This document shows, piece by piece, positions 1 through 14,226 of a stretch of DNA of 64,000 nt (position 1 is the stretch's first letter; the number at the start of each line of letters is the position of its first letter). A program made the translations under genes and the position numbers. The notes beneath the pieces were generated by a model. That model did no database searches, was not told the DNA's origin, and saw nothing but the letters and a program-made list of their open reading frames with translations. Origin of the DNA: Puccinellia tenuiflora (lineage: Eukaryota; Streptophyta; Magnoliopsida; Poales; Poaceae); assembly GCA_012064385.1 (NCBI GenBank), contig QRDG01000068.1, positions 517,117 through 581,116 of the forward strand. Direction: 5' to 3'.

Positions 1-2997
1 GGAAAGAAAAGAATCATCGGCCGTCCATTAGCGTCACTAGACGCAGATAGCCGGCACTAGAGCCAAACAGCTAAAGTCGTTAGACTAAACATACGAACAT
101 TTTTCTCCTTTTCTTGAAAGGGACTTGAATTAGTACAAGTACTACTTGGTGGCACTGCCAATTAAGACTATAAATATGTAACTACTATACGCCATGAAGG
201 TCAAATGCCTAATGTCACTCAATTCAAGTTAATTTTAGTACTAGATTCCAAAGCATAAACCTACAACAGTGGTAGATATCACACCATGTGATGTGAATGT
301 GATTGACCAAGGCATATGCATATGCATGTAGGGGAGTACACTGTACACGTTAAAAATATACACATAATGAAGCTTTCCGAGGAGATATGTGCACATGCAG
401 GCAATGCACTACAGAATTCAAGCGCCTTGATTTCGGTTGCTTGTTGACTTCCATGGATTGAGAGATTTCTAAGAATGTTTATGGGAAGGCCCAAAAACAC
501 TTGACGTGTTTGCTTGTTCTCTTGTTATTTCTTAAGTTTCCTTGTAGTCATAACACATAACAGTAGTAGAGAGGGTGACAAATGGCAATATATAAGCCGG
601 ATTTGGACTACGTGTGGTGTAGTGTCTAGACGTTGCTACGTACCAGCAGCATGTGAATTCTATTTTCTAGGTGCCGACTTCATCGCAGCTGTTCTAGAAA
701 TACTACACTTCATCACAGCTGCAATTCACTATACATGCAGAAGTTATTGGCCGGTGTTTTAGTACAAAAGTCAGATAAAATTCCAACGTTCATCTGTAAA
801 CACTACATACTTCTCCATCCCTAACGCCTGCATACTTAAATTACGATCGCAAATTTGACTAATTATTGCCAAAGATATTATTACCATTAAATTTGTATTT
901 AAAAAACCTAATAGTAAAAAAATTATGACAAATTAGTGGTCAAGTTCAATCAAGTAAAATGAGAACATCATGTAAAATAAAAAAGGAGAGAGTAGTATTG
1001 TAGAAAAAAAAATCGTCCTGGAGAACCCATGCGGAGCCAAACTGTCGATATTTTTCTTGCCTCGTGCTTCACGGGAATTCTGACGGCGGATAACCTGCAG
1101 TAGGAAGGTTACCATAGCCTGTAGTATGCTACTACGCTTATATGTCAAAGTTATTTTTGGGGTATAGTTTATGATATTGACTGTAGATATGCCCTATATA
1201 TGCGTGTTGCGGGCAAAAGGATGCTAACTATCGCACCATCCATGTGGTAAGCATTTTGGCTTAGTTCTATTTAGTAATGTTTTTGGCGCTGCCTGTTGAT
1301 TACATTTACTCAACAGCTACGGTCATGACTCATGAAGCAGAGCTCCGAAAATACCAAAGGATTGGTTTTAAAAAAAATCTACAAAGTGGGGTCAGTAGAA
1401 GTTTGATAAACCGAGAGAGCATTCCAAGCTTCATGGTGCCAAAGGCCGCAACATGAACACATGGATTTCTTTTCTTCTAGTTGCAGATCGGCCGATTGCG
1501 TAGTTTTGAAAACGATTTAGCACCCGAGTGTCCAGCGACTTGCTCTGACTTTGTTAACTGTATGTGGTCAGGGAAGAACTGGTGTTCTGGCGTGGCAATC
1601 TGTTCATTGCTTCGCGATTATCGTTCGGTCTTCTGCTCTCACTTTCTTTTTTTACTTTGTTGATGATAGCAAGTTACGTGGCTGTCATGCAAGGTGAGAC
1701 GTTTCTCAAGTTTTTGGTATGGGAGTTTAAGTTTTTTTTTTTTTTGAAATTGGTATAGGAGTTGAAGTTACTGCTGACGGTAAACCCTGAATTTATTGTA
1801 ACTTTCCTTCCAAATTCTTGTGAAACATGATGGTCCTAGTAGTTGGGAGGTTACGGCTTTGATGGAAATTGACTGCAATTCTTTGAATTGGCCGAACTTT
1901 GTGAACTAGTGAAATCAGTGCGTACTTGCTAGAGTGAAACTGGTACTTAAATCTGCTTTAAAACTGGATATTAAAGGACAAGTGTCAAGGGAATATGGAA
2001 ATATCTTTAGGTAGACATGATGGCATGGGAGTGACAAGTTACCTTGAACAAGGAGGACTACATAGTACAAATTTCTTCAGGATTCCAATCCGATGTAATC
2101 GCTTCCAAGATCATTTTTCAATTGGAAAGCTGACGAGACTGGGTTTTTTTATTCATCCTTCTTTGCGATTTCTTGATATATTTTAGTGTTTCCTTAGTCT
2201 TGAAACATCAACAACGCTTGAGTTATTTTGTTGTTCCGTCTATAATTATCCCAAAGCAACATATGCCTTAAATCATGGACCGCAAAGGGATGGTTTATAG
2301 CCAACATATGACGTTTTGAATATATATGCATAGTCACCAACAAATAATATTGACCATCATTTTCCATATAATGTTACTCACAAAATACAGATAGTTATAA
2401 TATATTAAATATCTTCATGACAAATCTAACAATACTGGACCCTAGGAATCCCAAATATAAGTAAATTTATGTCATTCAAACAACGAACAACAACATATTT
2501 ATACGAGTTGATCTATCACAAATTATATTACATAATATAAAATTACTTTCATTTGGAAAACATAGTTTCAACGGAGTTGATAGGTTAATCGCTGTGTACA
2601 TATACATGGGATCAAATGAAGCATTTTGATCTAAGGATTTTTTATATGTTATGGGCCAAAGTTGATTCCATATTACACAAAATAGAGGTCGTACCTGCTT
2701 GCAGTAAGTTGAAATATACGAGGACTAAACCAACAGCAAAATACCATGGTCATCTGTTGTAGAAGAGGCATTATTATTGCATTGGTAATTCAATAACAGT
2801 TCTGGCATGGGTAGCAAAGAAAGCAACTAAATCCCAAGAGCCAACCCCTACATCCCCTACCAAGGAACAGCACACTGGAAGTCATCTAGACCTTATTTGC
2901 TTTCCTTGCACATATTCAGAACAGAATGCTACCAAGTCCAATATGCAGGGACAGTACATGCTGTACCTCAATAAATTTATCAATACAGTCATGAAGT
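1..2997. other. Gene-poor flank downstream of the AK-HSDH gene
   Basis: AT-rich sequence with only short open frames lacking any recognisable motif. It should include the 3' untranslated region of the minus-strand gene that ends at 2998, but I see no clear poly(A) signal that fixes its end. Apart from a weak Stowaway-like inverted pair at 808-995, I recognise nothing here. Confidence 0.6.
808..995. repeat. Degenerate Stowaway-like miniature element (tentative)
   Basis: The left edge reads TACTTCTCCATCCCT and the right edge AAGGAGAGAGTA. This resembles the inverted CTCCCTCC/GGAGGGAG ends of grass Stowaway elements with flanking TA. The internal part is AT-rich. The match is imperfect at both ends, so this is a weak call. 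Confidence 0.3.
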
Positions 2998-5900
2998 CTA
3001 TGAGGGAGCGCCGAGGTAGGATGCCAGCCGCAGGATGTCACAGAAGACGCCTCCGGCAGTCACCTCCGCTCCTGCACCCGGCCCTCGCACGATCAGCGGC
3101 TGTTGCTCCTTGTACCTCGAGGTGGTGAAAGCGATGATGTTGTCCGAGCCAGATAGCTGGGCGAATGGGTGGTCCCTCTTGTACCTCTTTAGCTCTACTC
3201 GTCCCTTCTTGTTCAGCACGTCCACGACTCCGACGTACCGCAGCACCTTCAGGTTAAAAGAATTCAATCACCTCTACTCGATAAATTTTGGAAACATACA
3301 GAGTAAATGAAATGAAGTGTGTGCCCGATTAAAAGCTAGATAAACAAGTACAATTCAGAGAACAAGGGGCTGATTCAAGAGAGTGAAGGTTTACTCACTT
3401 CGCCTGCAGCCTCAGCATCATGGCGTTGTCTGGCCCAATCCTGATCGAACGATGGTAGCTTTTGCATGAATTCATCTGCCGACGAGCATGACTGCATGGC
3501 GAACCAAATTAGGAAGTGTAAAGCTTAAATGCATAACAAGGTATTGGCTGTTATGAATATGATAACCATTCTTACCTTAAGCGCCTCTGGCACAAGGCTC
3601 TCCACCGGGATATCCGAAAGTTCAAGTCTCAAACCAGACTCCCTTGCAAGGATAATGACCTGCGCCACCGAAAGGCAACAAATTATGATGAACAATTAAT
3701 ACAAGTAGTTAATAGAAAACATAAGTTTCTGAGATAAAGATGCGCCAAAAATGTTCAAATTATTACCCCAGTATTTTTTTTCATTTTTATCGAAGTCATA
3801 AAAAAATGTAGCGTTTGTCAGAATTATGTTTTGGTTTACAGACATGACATCGTCTACCTAAACAAAGAAAAGCTAGAAACCTCATGGCGGTAAATTTGAG
3901 GCGAATATTGCGTTTGAATAGCGGTTGGAAGAACAAGCTTGATTGAAATGCTAACCAAAGACAAGTGAAGGGAACACCTGTTAATATGCACAAGACGAAA
4001 TATAAAATTGAGAGGAATCCTGCCAGAGAAATGGGCCAAAGAAGAACATGGGACTTTCGATAAAGGCTCCAAGGTCATAACCCAATGTCACCCCAAGAGT
4101 ACTCAACTTAGTTAATAGGGAAGACTTGGTCCAAATCAAATAGAAGTTGCAAAGTTTATTGTTGATATGAAGATAGGAATCAGAAATGAGTCACGCAATT
4201 AGATAATATCTAGCCACAGCACCCAATATTAAATAACAGCCAGGAAATAGTGACAATATTTTCAAAAGAAACCAAGATCTACCTTTCTGGCAACATCTGT
4301 TCCAGATAGATCATCTCTTGGGTCTGGCTCTGTGTATCCAGCTTCTTTTGCTTCTGTAACAACATCACTAAAGCTTCTTGTTCCTTCAAAATTGTTGAAA
4401 ATATAACTCAAAGTTCCGCTGCAATTAACAGTAACAAACATTGTATCAGCCAGCATCTTACTATATTTATTGAACATTCAAAACACTGGCAGTCGACTCT
4501 TGTTTGAACTGCTGCTATTCTCTTGTAACTAAAACCTGATTCTCCTCTAAAAGAAAAATTGTGCAAAAGCCTTTGAAACAAAATTTCTATTGTATAAACA
4601 AAAAGAGCATGTACTTCTGCAAATAAACTTCCACTGGTGCATTTTGCGGATTACTAAAACTACATTTTGTGAAAATAAAATCCGGTTGTGTTTTTCAAGC
4701 ATACACACACCTGAAAATGCCTTCAATACGCAACATCTTGTCGCCTGTCTCCAGAAGACCTCGCAGAGTGCTAATAATTGGGAGGCCCGCACCAACAGTC
4801 GCTTCATAAAAGTAATGAGTATATGATGCACGCTGTAGAGTTCTCAGTTTCAGATACTGTAAACACACAAAAAAACATTTCTTAGTTTATACAATCCAGC
4901 AGACAAGCTGGCATGCAGAGCTGCAAGGTAGTAAACACGGGATTAACATTGATGTGTGTGTTTGGGATCTTCATTCTGAGAGCAACAAAATTTCAGATAC
5001 AGAGTTTAAGATTACCGAGCAGCCATGTTTCCGCTCACTGGCTATTATTCGGTGACTGGGCATTCAAATAACTGGCTAGTTTTCAGAATTTTAAGGGGTG
5101 GAGTTCTTGGGAAAATTTTCATCATTATTCTTGTCACTTTTTTCCTTCTATATTTAGAAGGTATGCACCAAAGTGGACTTGATCCATTCAAATCTTGTAG
5201 TATGATGATAGTCAATTGATGTACAGTCAATGATCATTAAAGAGGTTAAATGTTATTTCAAAATTAACAAAAAAAGCATAGAAATATGTTTAGCCAGCTA
5301 AATATTCACCTGATCAAGTGGCCCGGAATTCGCTTTTTTGTTGGGCGTGATGACATGGATACCCTTCTTCAACCAATCATAGTAGTGAGATGCCACATTT
5401 GCATCTGCTGTGCAGTCCACCAATACTTTGTTAGGAAACACATGGTTCTCAGACAAATGGCGAACAAAATTAGCAAGATCAGCGGGTTCTGCTTCCTTTT
5501 GTAGATTTTCTTTCCAACTGGTTAGGTCGACCCCTCTACACAAACAAACCCCCGAAAAAGTTATGAGACATGCAAATGAAGAGAAAATGTAATACAACAA
5601 TATAATAGAAAAATCAAAAATACAAAATGATGGCCAAGTTATGGTGTTACCAAAATAGTGTTGGTAAGACGGGGGAAAATATATCAGCAGTGTTTTGTAT
5701 CTAATGCAAAATCTGTCAGGATCCTGCCTAACTATGTAGCTGATTCCTGGGAATGCATTTCTCATACAGAATCAAATACAATTTTACTTCAACATTAAAT
5801 AACTCCCAATCAATCATTAATAACGCATCACAATGGGTAACCAAGAATTCCAGTTGCATGATGCCATTGACAGTCATGAGAAAATTCATGGGACAGCGCT

Positions 5901-8900
5901 TACTTTAAAATTTAAATTGCATAAAAGCAGCACCCAGTGCAAAGCAAGAGAGCGATTAGTTAACAGAGGGGTGGGTGTGTGTGTGTGTTGGGGGGGGGGG
6001 GGGGGGGGGGGCAGAAAATTCAGTTACATACGTGTCACTCAAAACCATCATCCTAGCACCAGTTATTCCAATGACACGCACATCAATATTCATATTTTCC
6101 TTGAGAACTGCTACCTGCACAGAAGTTGAAACAGTACAGAGTCAAAGTGGTGAACGGTGAACTCTACCTTCAAATTATTCTGTTACAAGATCAAGCAAAC
6201 ATTTCACTTTTGGTGTAGGCTTTTAGTATAGGCTTCGTAGCAGAAACAGCTTATACTAGAGTTCCGGTCATGTAGAATATAAAATGAAACGATTTTATTA
6301 TGTTCTTCTCATGCATAGTTGCCCATATTAGATAATTTTGGGACGTGCTATTTGGCTCCCGGTGAGTAGAATAGTTATTATACACCCACCCTGTATCTTC
6401 ACAACCGTATATGATTTTTACGTCACATAAATTTTGTCTTACGTCGGAAGTCAAACAGAACGTAAGAAAATATATACATGATATAAAAAAATTATTTACG
6501 TGACGTTGCAAAAATACGACTGAAATACACGTATTTATGCTGTTTCTGTGACTTCTACGTTACTATGACTCATATTTTGCATTTTTATGCCCATTTTTTC
6601 CGTTATGGATCAACATGAACATAAATATTTACATACGTAACATAATTTTTTGATGTAACGACACATAAAAACCGTGGGTGCAAAATAAGATTTTCTGCAC
6701 CCTAGGTGCTGAATAGGGTGTCTATATATATAGGCAAATCTTAGTGTTTCCTTTCCCAATCTGGTCAGGCAAATAAAAGAATCATCAAACGATTATTTCC
6801 ACTGCATGTACAGACTACCCAGGAGCAATACCAGTATACCACTATACATGTACTGCTCGCCATAACAAACAGTTATTTATTATCTTGTTTATGCACATTG
6901 ATTGGTACGGTTGGTATGGTAAGCACTAGAGCCACAAAATTACCACTACACAGAAAAGGAAAGTTGACTAAATCAAAAGGACTACTTTATCATTTCAAAC
7001 AAACACTTTTGAGGATTCTTTACCAAATTACACTGACTGCATTGTTTTTGCAAGAAAACTTCAAATGAAGTGGCAGTCTCTTGTTATTTTTGCGACGGCG
7101 TTTGACCAGTAGATATTTCGTCAGTGGAATTCTCAAAACTCTCTTTCGGTGGATAGTCATTTTACAAATCCTAGGCGTGATATGTGCCAACTCCAAAAGA
7201 AATTAAAATGATTGAATATTGGTCAGAACATAATATGAGTATCAAACACAAGATACCTGTTCCCTGAGCTGGTTAAGCAATGTTGCGCCAATCAGACCAG
7301 GTCCAATTATCCCAACAGCTAGTGTGGTTTTTGAGAGGAAGAACCTCGAGTGAGCAGCTCTGAGAGCCCTGACACAATCTTCTTGCTTCAACACAACAGT
7401 AATATTGTACTCACTGCAACCTTGAGCTATTGCTCGTACATTAATGTTTGCCTGCACAAATTGTTACATGGGAAATCAGTCCAGTACCAATGGCAATCCA
7501 AATTTTACCTAACCCAAAACTGCAAGTACCTTTGCTAGTGCATCAAAAAGGATTGCACTGACTCCAGGAGTACTTGCCATTCTCAGGCCAACAGCAGCAA
7601 GAATACTGCAACCACTAATGACTTCAACCTGAAAAGAATCGTGTGCAAGGCATGAATTTGTTTGGTGTCACACAGTGAAGACTTTGCTACGCATTTGCAT
7701 GACAATGATATTTCTTTACCAAAACATTGACATTGATGAAGACAAATTCAACAAATAATTTATAAAAAATTGACAGGACATATACTTCCAAAATTATTAG
7801 AACATATCCGGTGGTGCTATGTCAAGTTTGATTTTCTCAACTTTGCTTCGACGTGTCGATTCTCCTAGCCATGTTTGATCATATGGAAAGTATAAGGAAA
7901 AAGTCCATTTTTCAACCGTAACTCTTGCATAAGATTGTTTTTCCACTTTCAACTATTTAAACAGTCCACTTTTCACCCTCAAGTGGTTTTCACTGACGTG
8001 GATGTGACCTCACTTCCATGTCACGAAATCCATGTCTGCCAATTTTACTTCCATTTCTAGCAACATTCAAGTAGACGTAAGAACACCTGGTCTCCATGTC
8101 ACTAACCCAATTGTGAAACCACCTGAGGGTGAAAAGCGGACTATTTCAATTGTTCAAGGTTGCAACTTCAAACAGCTTTAGAGTTCAGGGTTAAAAGAAA
8201 ATGAAATTTTGAAGTTTAGCATTGAAATTAGACTTTTTTTTTAAGTTTTATACATCTAGATTAGGAAACTATTACTATGTTTTAGAAGATAACACTATTT
8301 CGTGGGATTTATGTAAAGGTAATCTTTTTCAAAGACAAGAATCACCTTAGATAGCCTTCCTGCTGCTAATGCTTCACGAAACCTAACATGCAAGGCAGCA
8401 GAAACTGCTTCAACCTCCTTTTCTGGAACAGCAAAGCATATCGAGTGTTCACTGCTAGCCTGCACATACCTTACAGTGAGAAAGAACCCTAATCGTATGA
8501 AGACACAAGAGACTGAAAGACGTGAACTACCTGAGATATCATGATAACGTTAGCTCCAACATCTTTGACAGCACTAAATATGGCATTTGCTGTACCTGGA
8601 ACACCAGCCATTCCAGTTCTGCAAGAAAGATATGGAGATCATTAAAGAAATAGAAGAAACCTGTTTTAGTAATATAAAGTCATGTCATCTGCATGTATGT
8701 CGATAGCTCTATTTCTCTCATGAGTTGACCTTGCTAGGTTTTTTGAAGCTCATGAAGAGCATGCAAGTATAGTATCACAGAGATAAAAATCATAATCAGA
8801 TAATTCAAAATTACGAATCAAGAACAAAAGATACCAACTTACCCTTCAACGTTAACAAGGGCTAATTTATCTATAGTGGCAAATGATTTGACACAAGCAT

Positions 8901-11900
8901 CCAAATCAGCATCTTCATTAGCAAGCTGCTTGCAAATCACGGTTCCAGGAGCAGAGAGATTGAACATGTTCCTAATGACAATAGGAATATTGTCTTTCAT
9001 CACAGGTATAATGGTACGCGGATGCAATACATTTGCCCCAAAATATGACTGCAAAGAACAGATTCGGTTAAATGAAGTTTGGTGTGGGAGATCAAATAGC
9101 CGGTGCAAGAAATGAATCCCAATATTGCTAGGTTCCTAATTCCCAGCAAGCAACTCCAGCTCAACCAAAGACTTTCAAGTGAGGAAACATTCTTTGTGGA
9201 AGAGCCCCTGCTGCGCAGCACGCAGCTTCCCACCCACTCTTGTGTCACCGTGCTCAACAATAGTAAAAGGTGAAAAGCAGTAATGTGAGCACGTATTCAA
9301 GAATAGAGAAATTACCATTTCCCAGGCCTCCTGATACGATAATGTGCTTAAGATCACAGCCTCACTGACTGCATTAATCAGATGATTGTCAATAAGATAT
9401 CTACTTCATTTCTTTGTACAAAAGAATAGAGTGCACTAGATACTCCCGAAAAATATTGAGTGTGTCAATGTTCAACACACCAAGTTGAACAAACGCAATG
9501 CAAAATATTTAGTTCAAAAGGACAAGACCCATGTGAGACAAACCTTTTCTAGGATCGGCACTAAATACCCCATCGACATCAGTCCAGATTGTGACCTGAC
9601 GTGCCTGAACAAGAGAGCCAATTATTGCTGCTGAGAAATCACTTCCATCCCTTTTCAGAGTAGTAGGGATGTTTTCAGCGGTACTCGCAATAAAGCCAGT
9701 AGCAACTATTATCTCTGCAGGTTGGCGTGAAAACCATTTCTCAAGTCGCTTCTCAGATTCCACATAATCAGGATCTACCATGTCAGAACCACTAGGTTTT
9801 ACAACTAGAACTTCTCTTGTATCCATCCAACTACAAGATGCTCCAGACTGCATAATTTAGATCAGAGAGTACAGGTCAGTTTGTTAAGAAAGGTTAACAC
9901 TAGGTCAAGATGCCAAGATTATGTAAGAAGATGAAGGAAAAGTAAGTAAGAGTTTCTCTTGTTTATCTATATTGCAAGATTTATCCTTGTTTAAGAAGTA
10001 AACATCTAAGTTTAATAATTAAGCTACTGTCTTACAATACATAAATTTTGGCACAAGGAGAAAGTAACATCAATGAGCCACTGCTCCTGTAATTGAGTTT
10101 AGCCACATGTTTTTGCATCTTCTCAGTACTGAACTACAGCAGGACATGGTGTGGATGCACATCCTGTAAGGTACTTTTAGATAAGCACTGAAATACAACA
10201 TCATGTGAGCCTCCGGAAATTCACAAGTCACAGGAGCTGAACAGGCCCTGCAAAATTTATTAGAAAGACCTTGCAGAACAGCCCTACATAATTTGAAGCT
10301 CCTATGCTCTCACCCCTGATGCTTGCCTTTCATCTTCTTAGGTGTATTGTTGTGACAGGGTGGGAGTATTAATTTAAGTGCAAACTTTATTGTGTTGTTG
10401 TGATTTAGTTAGCCATTCACATAAGAAAGCGCAACTCCAAGTAGCATAGACAAAAATGAGACATTTGCCAATTCTAGGATTTTAGAGTGCATGCTGCGGC
10501 ATTTATACATTAATGAACTTAGGGATAAGTTGTATAACTTTAGAAGCACTTTTCATTTGTACCTTCTGTATAGCATAGGATAGCATCTGAGATGACCACA
10601 ACTCTCCATGCCCAACAACGAATTCAGAGAAAGATTCTGTTGCATGTCCAGCTGCAATCATAAATAAATAGAACCAAGGTATTACACATCTAAAAGATTA
10701 AGACTCTCACATGATTTCCTATTTACTCAAATGGCAGCAGGTAAGTCAACCATCAGTAAGATGGAAGACGGTGTATATCAGAATACTAGTCACTGGTCAA
10801 AGATGTGCCCGAACAGTTGTAACTGATATAGTGATTCTAACTGTGTATCCACAAAAAATTATACAAAACAAGATTGTGTGTCTTTCTGAAATGAAGTTAA
10901 ACTAGAAAAAATTAGAAGTGAACATGCTAATCAGCACATGGCTACCCTAGCTGACAGTAAATCACATGCAAAGGCTGCCCCAACTAGTTTCCGCCAATAC
11001 TTCAAGTGACCAGAGGTACATGTATGGAGAATGATAGTGGGAGTTGGGACAAAATGTGACAATCAAACAAATACATATCAAAGAAAATATAAGCTTCTAC
11101 AGGAAATACATTCAAGCAAGCTGATGATGCTTGAGCTTCTGATGTACATTTAAAGCATGAAGAACTCAGGATCTAGCAGACATCAACAATCTCCCCATAA
11201 CAGCACTAGCAACAAAAGAAAGAATTCAACAATCAGCGAAAGAACATACTTTTGAGGGACGTTATACAAAAGCCATACTTTCTAGGGACCTAACAATCAA
11301 GACTAGCAACTGAAAAACAAAATACAATGAAATATGGAGAATTAGTATTTCAAACCTATATAAATAGCACGGAGCATTGCTCTCAGGTTACTGATGTCCG
11401 AATGCAACTGAGACAAGAATCTTGCAAGATCTTCTCCATCAAGAATGTCCTTCGCTGCAGACATATGCTTCTCAAAAACTTTATCCAATGCTTCTGTGTA
11501 AGAATCATCCCTTGACTGAGCCTTATGCACGAGACTGTACATCATGTCGGTAACTTTGGACATTGCAGATACAATGATCAGCTTTCTCTCAGATGAGTCA
11601 CCAAGAACAACATCAGCAACATTCTGAATTCTCTGAGGTGTTCCCATGCAAGTGCCACCAAACTTGTGCACAGACCACATATCACCTTTTGGAAGATAAG
11701 TACTGACTTCAATTTGTTCAACTGAAACGGCTGCTGCAAGAAACGAGTTGGATGCAAAGGAAACAGCAAATCTTAGATGGTTACAATGTGCATGTCTAGT
11801 TGATAAAAAGGTTACATCTGCATGAAACTATGTACACCTAAAATATAAAACCAAGCAGAGCATGTGACATTGGAACTGAGAAGAAAAACAGAAATATAAG

Positions 11901-13944
11901 GATAGCAAGTAGATGTCCCAAGAACGGAGACAAAGCGTTGTTAGAGGGAGCCATTCAATTTGGGCCCAATATTACTAATTAGTCCTCCTGGCCATTTTAT
12001 CTGGTTCTGGCCCTGGATGTCCCAAAACAAGTTGATGCTACATGATTGGATCTTTGTCTTGTAAGTTGCAACAGAGTTATTGAGATTATTTTGAGGTAAC
12101 ACAGAGTCATTGAGATGAGTGATGGACAATACCAAACTTTTTCATGGGACTGTGGCCAGGCTGGGTTAGGAAAATGTGGGTGTGAGCTGGGCCTACAGAC
12201 AAGTCAGCAACTAAATTGATATTATACATTTACTGAATAAAAATAAAGAATACTACTTGTATGGACTTTGGTCCCAAGGCAGGCTTAGGCCAAGCATTTG
12301 AGACAGCCCAGACTTGACCGAGCCCATAGTCAAGCATTTGAGGCGGCCCAAACTTGACGCAGCCCATAGCCAAGCCTTTGACCAGGTAAATATGATAAGA
12401 TCTAAATCAAGACCAAATCGCAGTTTTCAAGAAATGGTAGAGTTGGTGGCAGAGTCGATGATTTATACATCAAGTCGTTTAACAAACTTTTATTGCAAGA
12501 TGCATGGTAGTGCTGATATAGAATTCTTGAACACAAACAAATGAACAATGGACTGACGGAAGGCAATTACCAGCTGCTGGTGTGAGCAGATTCCTGGAAC
12601 CATGTCTTTGTGAACTTCCTTGAGAGTATCCTATCCTGAACAACATAGTAAATAAGGAATATTAACTGAAATTTGGCGAGGCATAACTGACCACAAAATA
12701 GAACTAATGAAGATGCACAATATCTATGATAAGTTAATTACTCTCAGAAAGGTTGAGAATACTTTCCAGGAATTATTTACTCAACAGCTTTAATAAGATC
12801 AGAAATGGAAGGTTGAGTATGCAACTGAGGCCCAAAAAGCCAAGTGCAACTAAGTGAAATTGGCAGACGATAGCATGGTATTGCATTTGAGGTTTTTACA
12901 ATGGGTAAATATAAGCCAGATCATTTATAGCTGAAAGAAATTATTAATTCAAAACAACACTCGTTGCACAAAACACTACCTTAGAGCTCCCAAAGGCCGG
13001 TCCTGATTTCTCTCACACTTCAAACATTGTGAAACCACTTCCCTGAAGAGTTGTCAAGCAACATAACGGTAATGTAAGATGAGACGGATCGAAAGAGCGG
13101 CAGTGAAAACTTACGGATAAAAAAAACAGTGACAGAGGTGCAGAATGTGCAATCTAAGAAGATATAACATTGTAACTAGAATTTGACTCAAAATTTAACT
13201 TACGTCCACTGTAAGTTACAAGCATGTTATTGATGCAAAATATATCATTAATAATCCATCTGTTTTATAACTGAAGTAGAATGATATATGAAGCACGAGT
13301 TCTAAATTGCAACTTTGTTCGGAGTGAGATGAAATTTTAGACATTGCTGCGGTCTCCAACATAAATCTTTGACTGTTGCCTTTTCTATGTGTATGTATGT
13401 TATCAGAGAAATTACTACAAATACGTATTATGGAAATATTATTCCTGGAAGGCTAATGATACTATTTTCATCCGACCAATACAAATGTTAGAGGAAGCCA
13501 TGTAGTACACACTCATGTGTGACTGTCGTCCATTTCAGCTCAAGAAAATCAAAGAAGTCTATCCACGCCATAGAAAGAACAGCAGCCTCGTGATGGCTGC
13601 ACCGCCTCACGGCATCGTCAAATTACCAACGCATAAGCCCCGTTTAGGCATCTAAACCCCATCCGGTCATCACCAATGAGCCGAAAACGACCAACCACGG
13701 TCAATACATTACCGGCGTAAGATCGCGCCGATCTTCGCCAGCCCTCGATAGGCCGACGCGGTCGAACCGGCGACCGCGCCGTCAGAGCTACTCGTGCCAC
13801 GCGGAGAGGACTCTATGTATCGACGCTAGCGGCGAGGGAAATGAGGAAAGAGAGGTCCACGAACCTGCCGGAGGCGGACGAGCGGGGCCGGCGTCGAGCG
13901 GCGGCGGATGGCGAGACGTGGCTCGCGACGGCGAGGGTCCGCAT
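2998..13944 (-). CDS. AK-HSDH: Bifunctional aspartokinase/homoserine dehydrogenase, chloroplastic (18 exons)
   Basis: Catalyses aspartate to aspartyl-phosphate and aspartate semialdehyde to homoserine, in plastids. Exons on the minus strand: 13944-13865, 12635-12571, 11733-11356, 10651-10563, 9847-9544, 9368-9316, 9048-8843, 8618-8531, 8459-8346, 7628-7530, 7451-7257, 6114-6032, 5535-5310, 4856-4711, 4418-4283, 3659-3576, 3491-3399, 3246-2998. All introns are GT..AG; exons total 2,688 bases, giving 895 residues. Residues 1 to about 50 are Arg/Ser/Ala-rich, like a transit peptide. The kinase motif KFGGTCMG lies at 72-79. Two ACT-type regulatory repeats should occupy the middle (family knowledge). 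The dinucleotide-binding GIIGPGLIG is at 539-547. The homoserine dehydrogenase signature runs 732-754 with D741, D745, D750 and K754. An in-frame upstream ATG at 14082 would add 46 residues; I chose 13944 because its N-terminus (MRTLAVAS) resembles the cereal enzymes as I recall them. Introns 2, 9, 11 and 12 hold repeats listed separately; I recognised nothing in the others. Confidence 0.96.
5971..6011. repeat. (GT)n followed by a 22-base G run inside intron 12
   Basis: A GT-rich stretch runs straight into 22 consecutive G (5990-6011) on the plus strand. In the transcript this is a C run that starts about 20 bases past the intron 12 splice donor. Such a run is unstable in replication and error-prone in sequencing, so its length should be treated as approximate. 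Confidence 0.9.
6340..6725. repeat. Degenerate inverted-repeat element in intron 11 (tentative)
   Basis: The left side carries GGCTCCCGGTGAG and TACACCCACC. The right side carries GTGGGTGCAAAATAAGA and CACCCTAGGTGC in inverse order, and both ends share a CACCCAC core. Between them the sequence is AT-rich with scattered ACGTAA-type words. It looks like an old miniature element, but no target duplication is visible. Confidence 0.3.
7890..8215. repeat. Imperfect long inverted repeat in intron 9, MITE-like
   Basis: The left arm has CAGTCCACTTTTCACCCTCA followed by AGTGGTTTTCAC. Read on the opposite strand, the right arm has ATAGTCCGCTTTTCACCCTC followed by AGGTGGTTTCAC. The pairing extends outwards with many mismatches. 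The whole could fold into a hairpin within the gene's pre-mRNA. No clean target duplication was found, so the class is unknown. Confidence 0.5.
12291..12380. repeat. 40-bp tandem repeat in intron 2
   Basis: The word CAAGCATTTG recurs at 12291 and 12331, and CAAGCCTTTG at 12371, giving an exact 40-base period. The two full copies share GCCCA, ACTTGAC and AGCCCATAG words in the same order with about five substitutions. I see no coding meaning. Confidence 0.8.
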
Positions 13945-14226
13945 CTCGCGGCGTAGCGGCGGCGCGCGAGGGAGGGCGAGAGGGGTGAGGGAAAGAGAAG
14001 GAGACAGCAGAAAAGGCAACAGCCGCAAGATGCCAAGAAAACCCTGCTTTAACCCCCCACGCGCGCAGACCAAAGCTTTCACGCTGTCGAAGCAGATTGC
14101 CGTGATGTGTAGTACTGTTCACGAATCTTTTTCGGTTCCCGTAAAATAATTTCCAAGATTTGTTGGCTTTGGAGGTAAGAGCATGGTTAATAGTACAAGG
14201 TGAGCCATAAAGTTGTCTATTAGATA

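Noticed and set aside
5298..5765. A 155-residue minus frame that continues exon 13 of AK-HSDH upstream.
   Set aside because: The part beyond 5535 is intron read-through; a TTTGTGTAG acceptor and phase matching fix the exon start at 5535.
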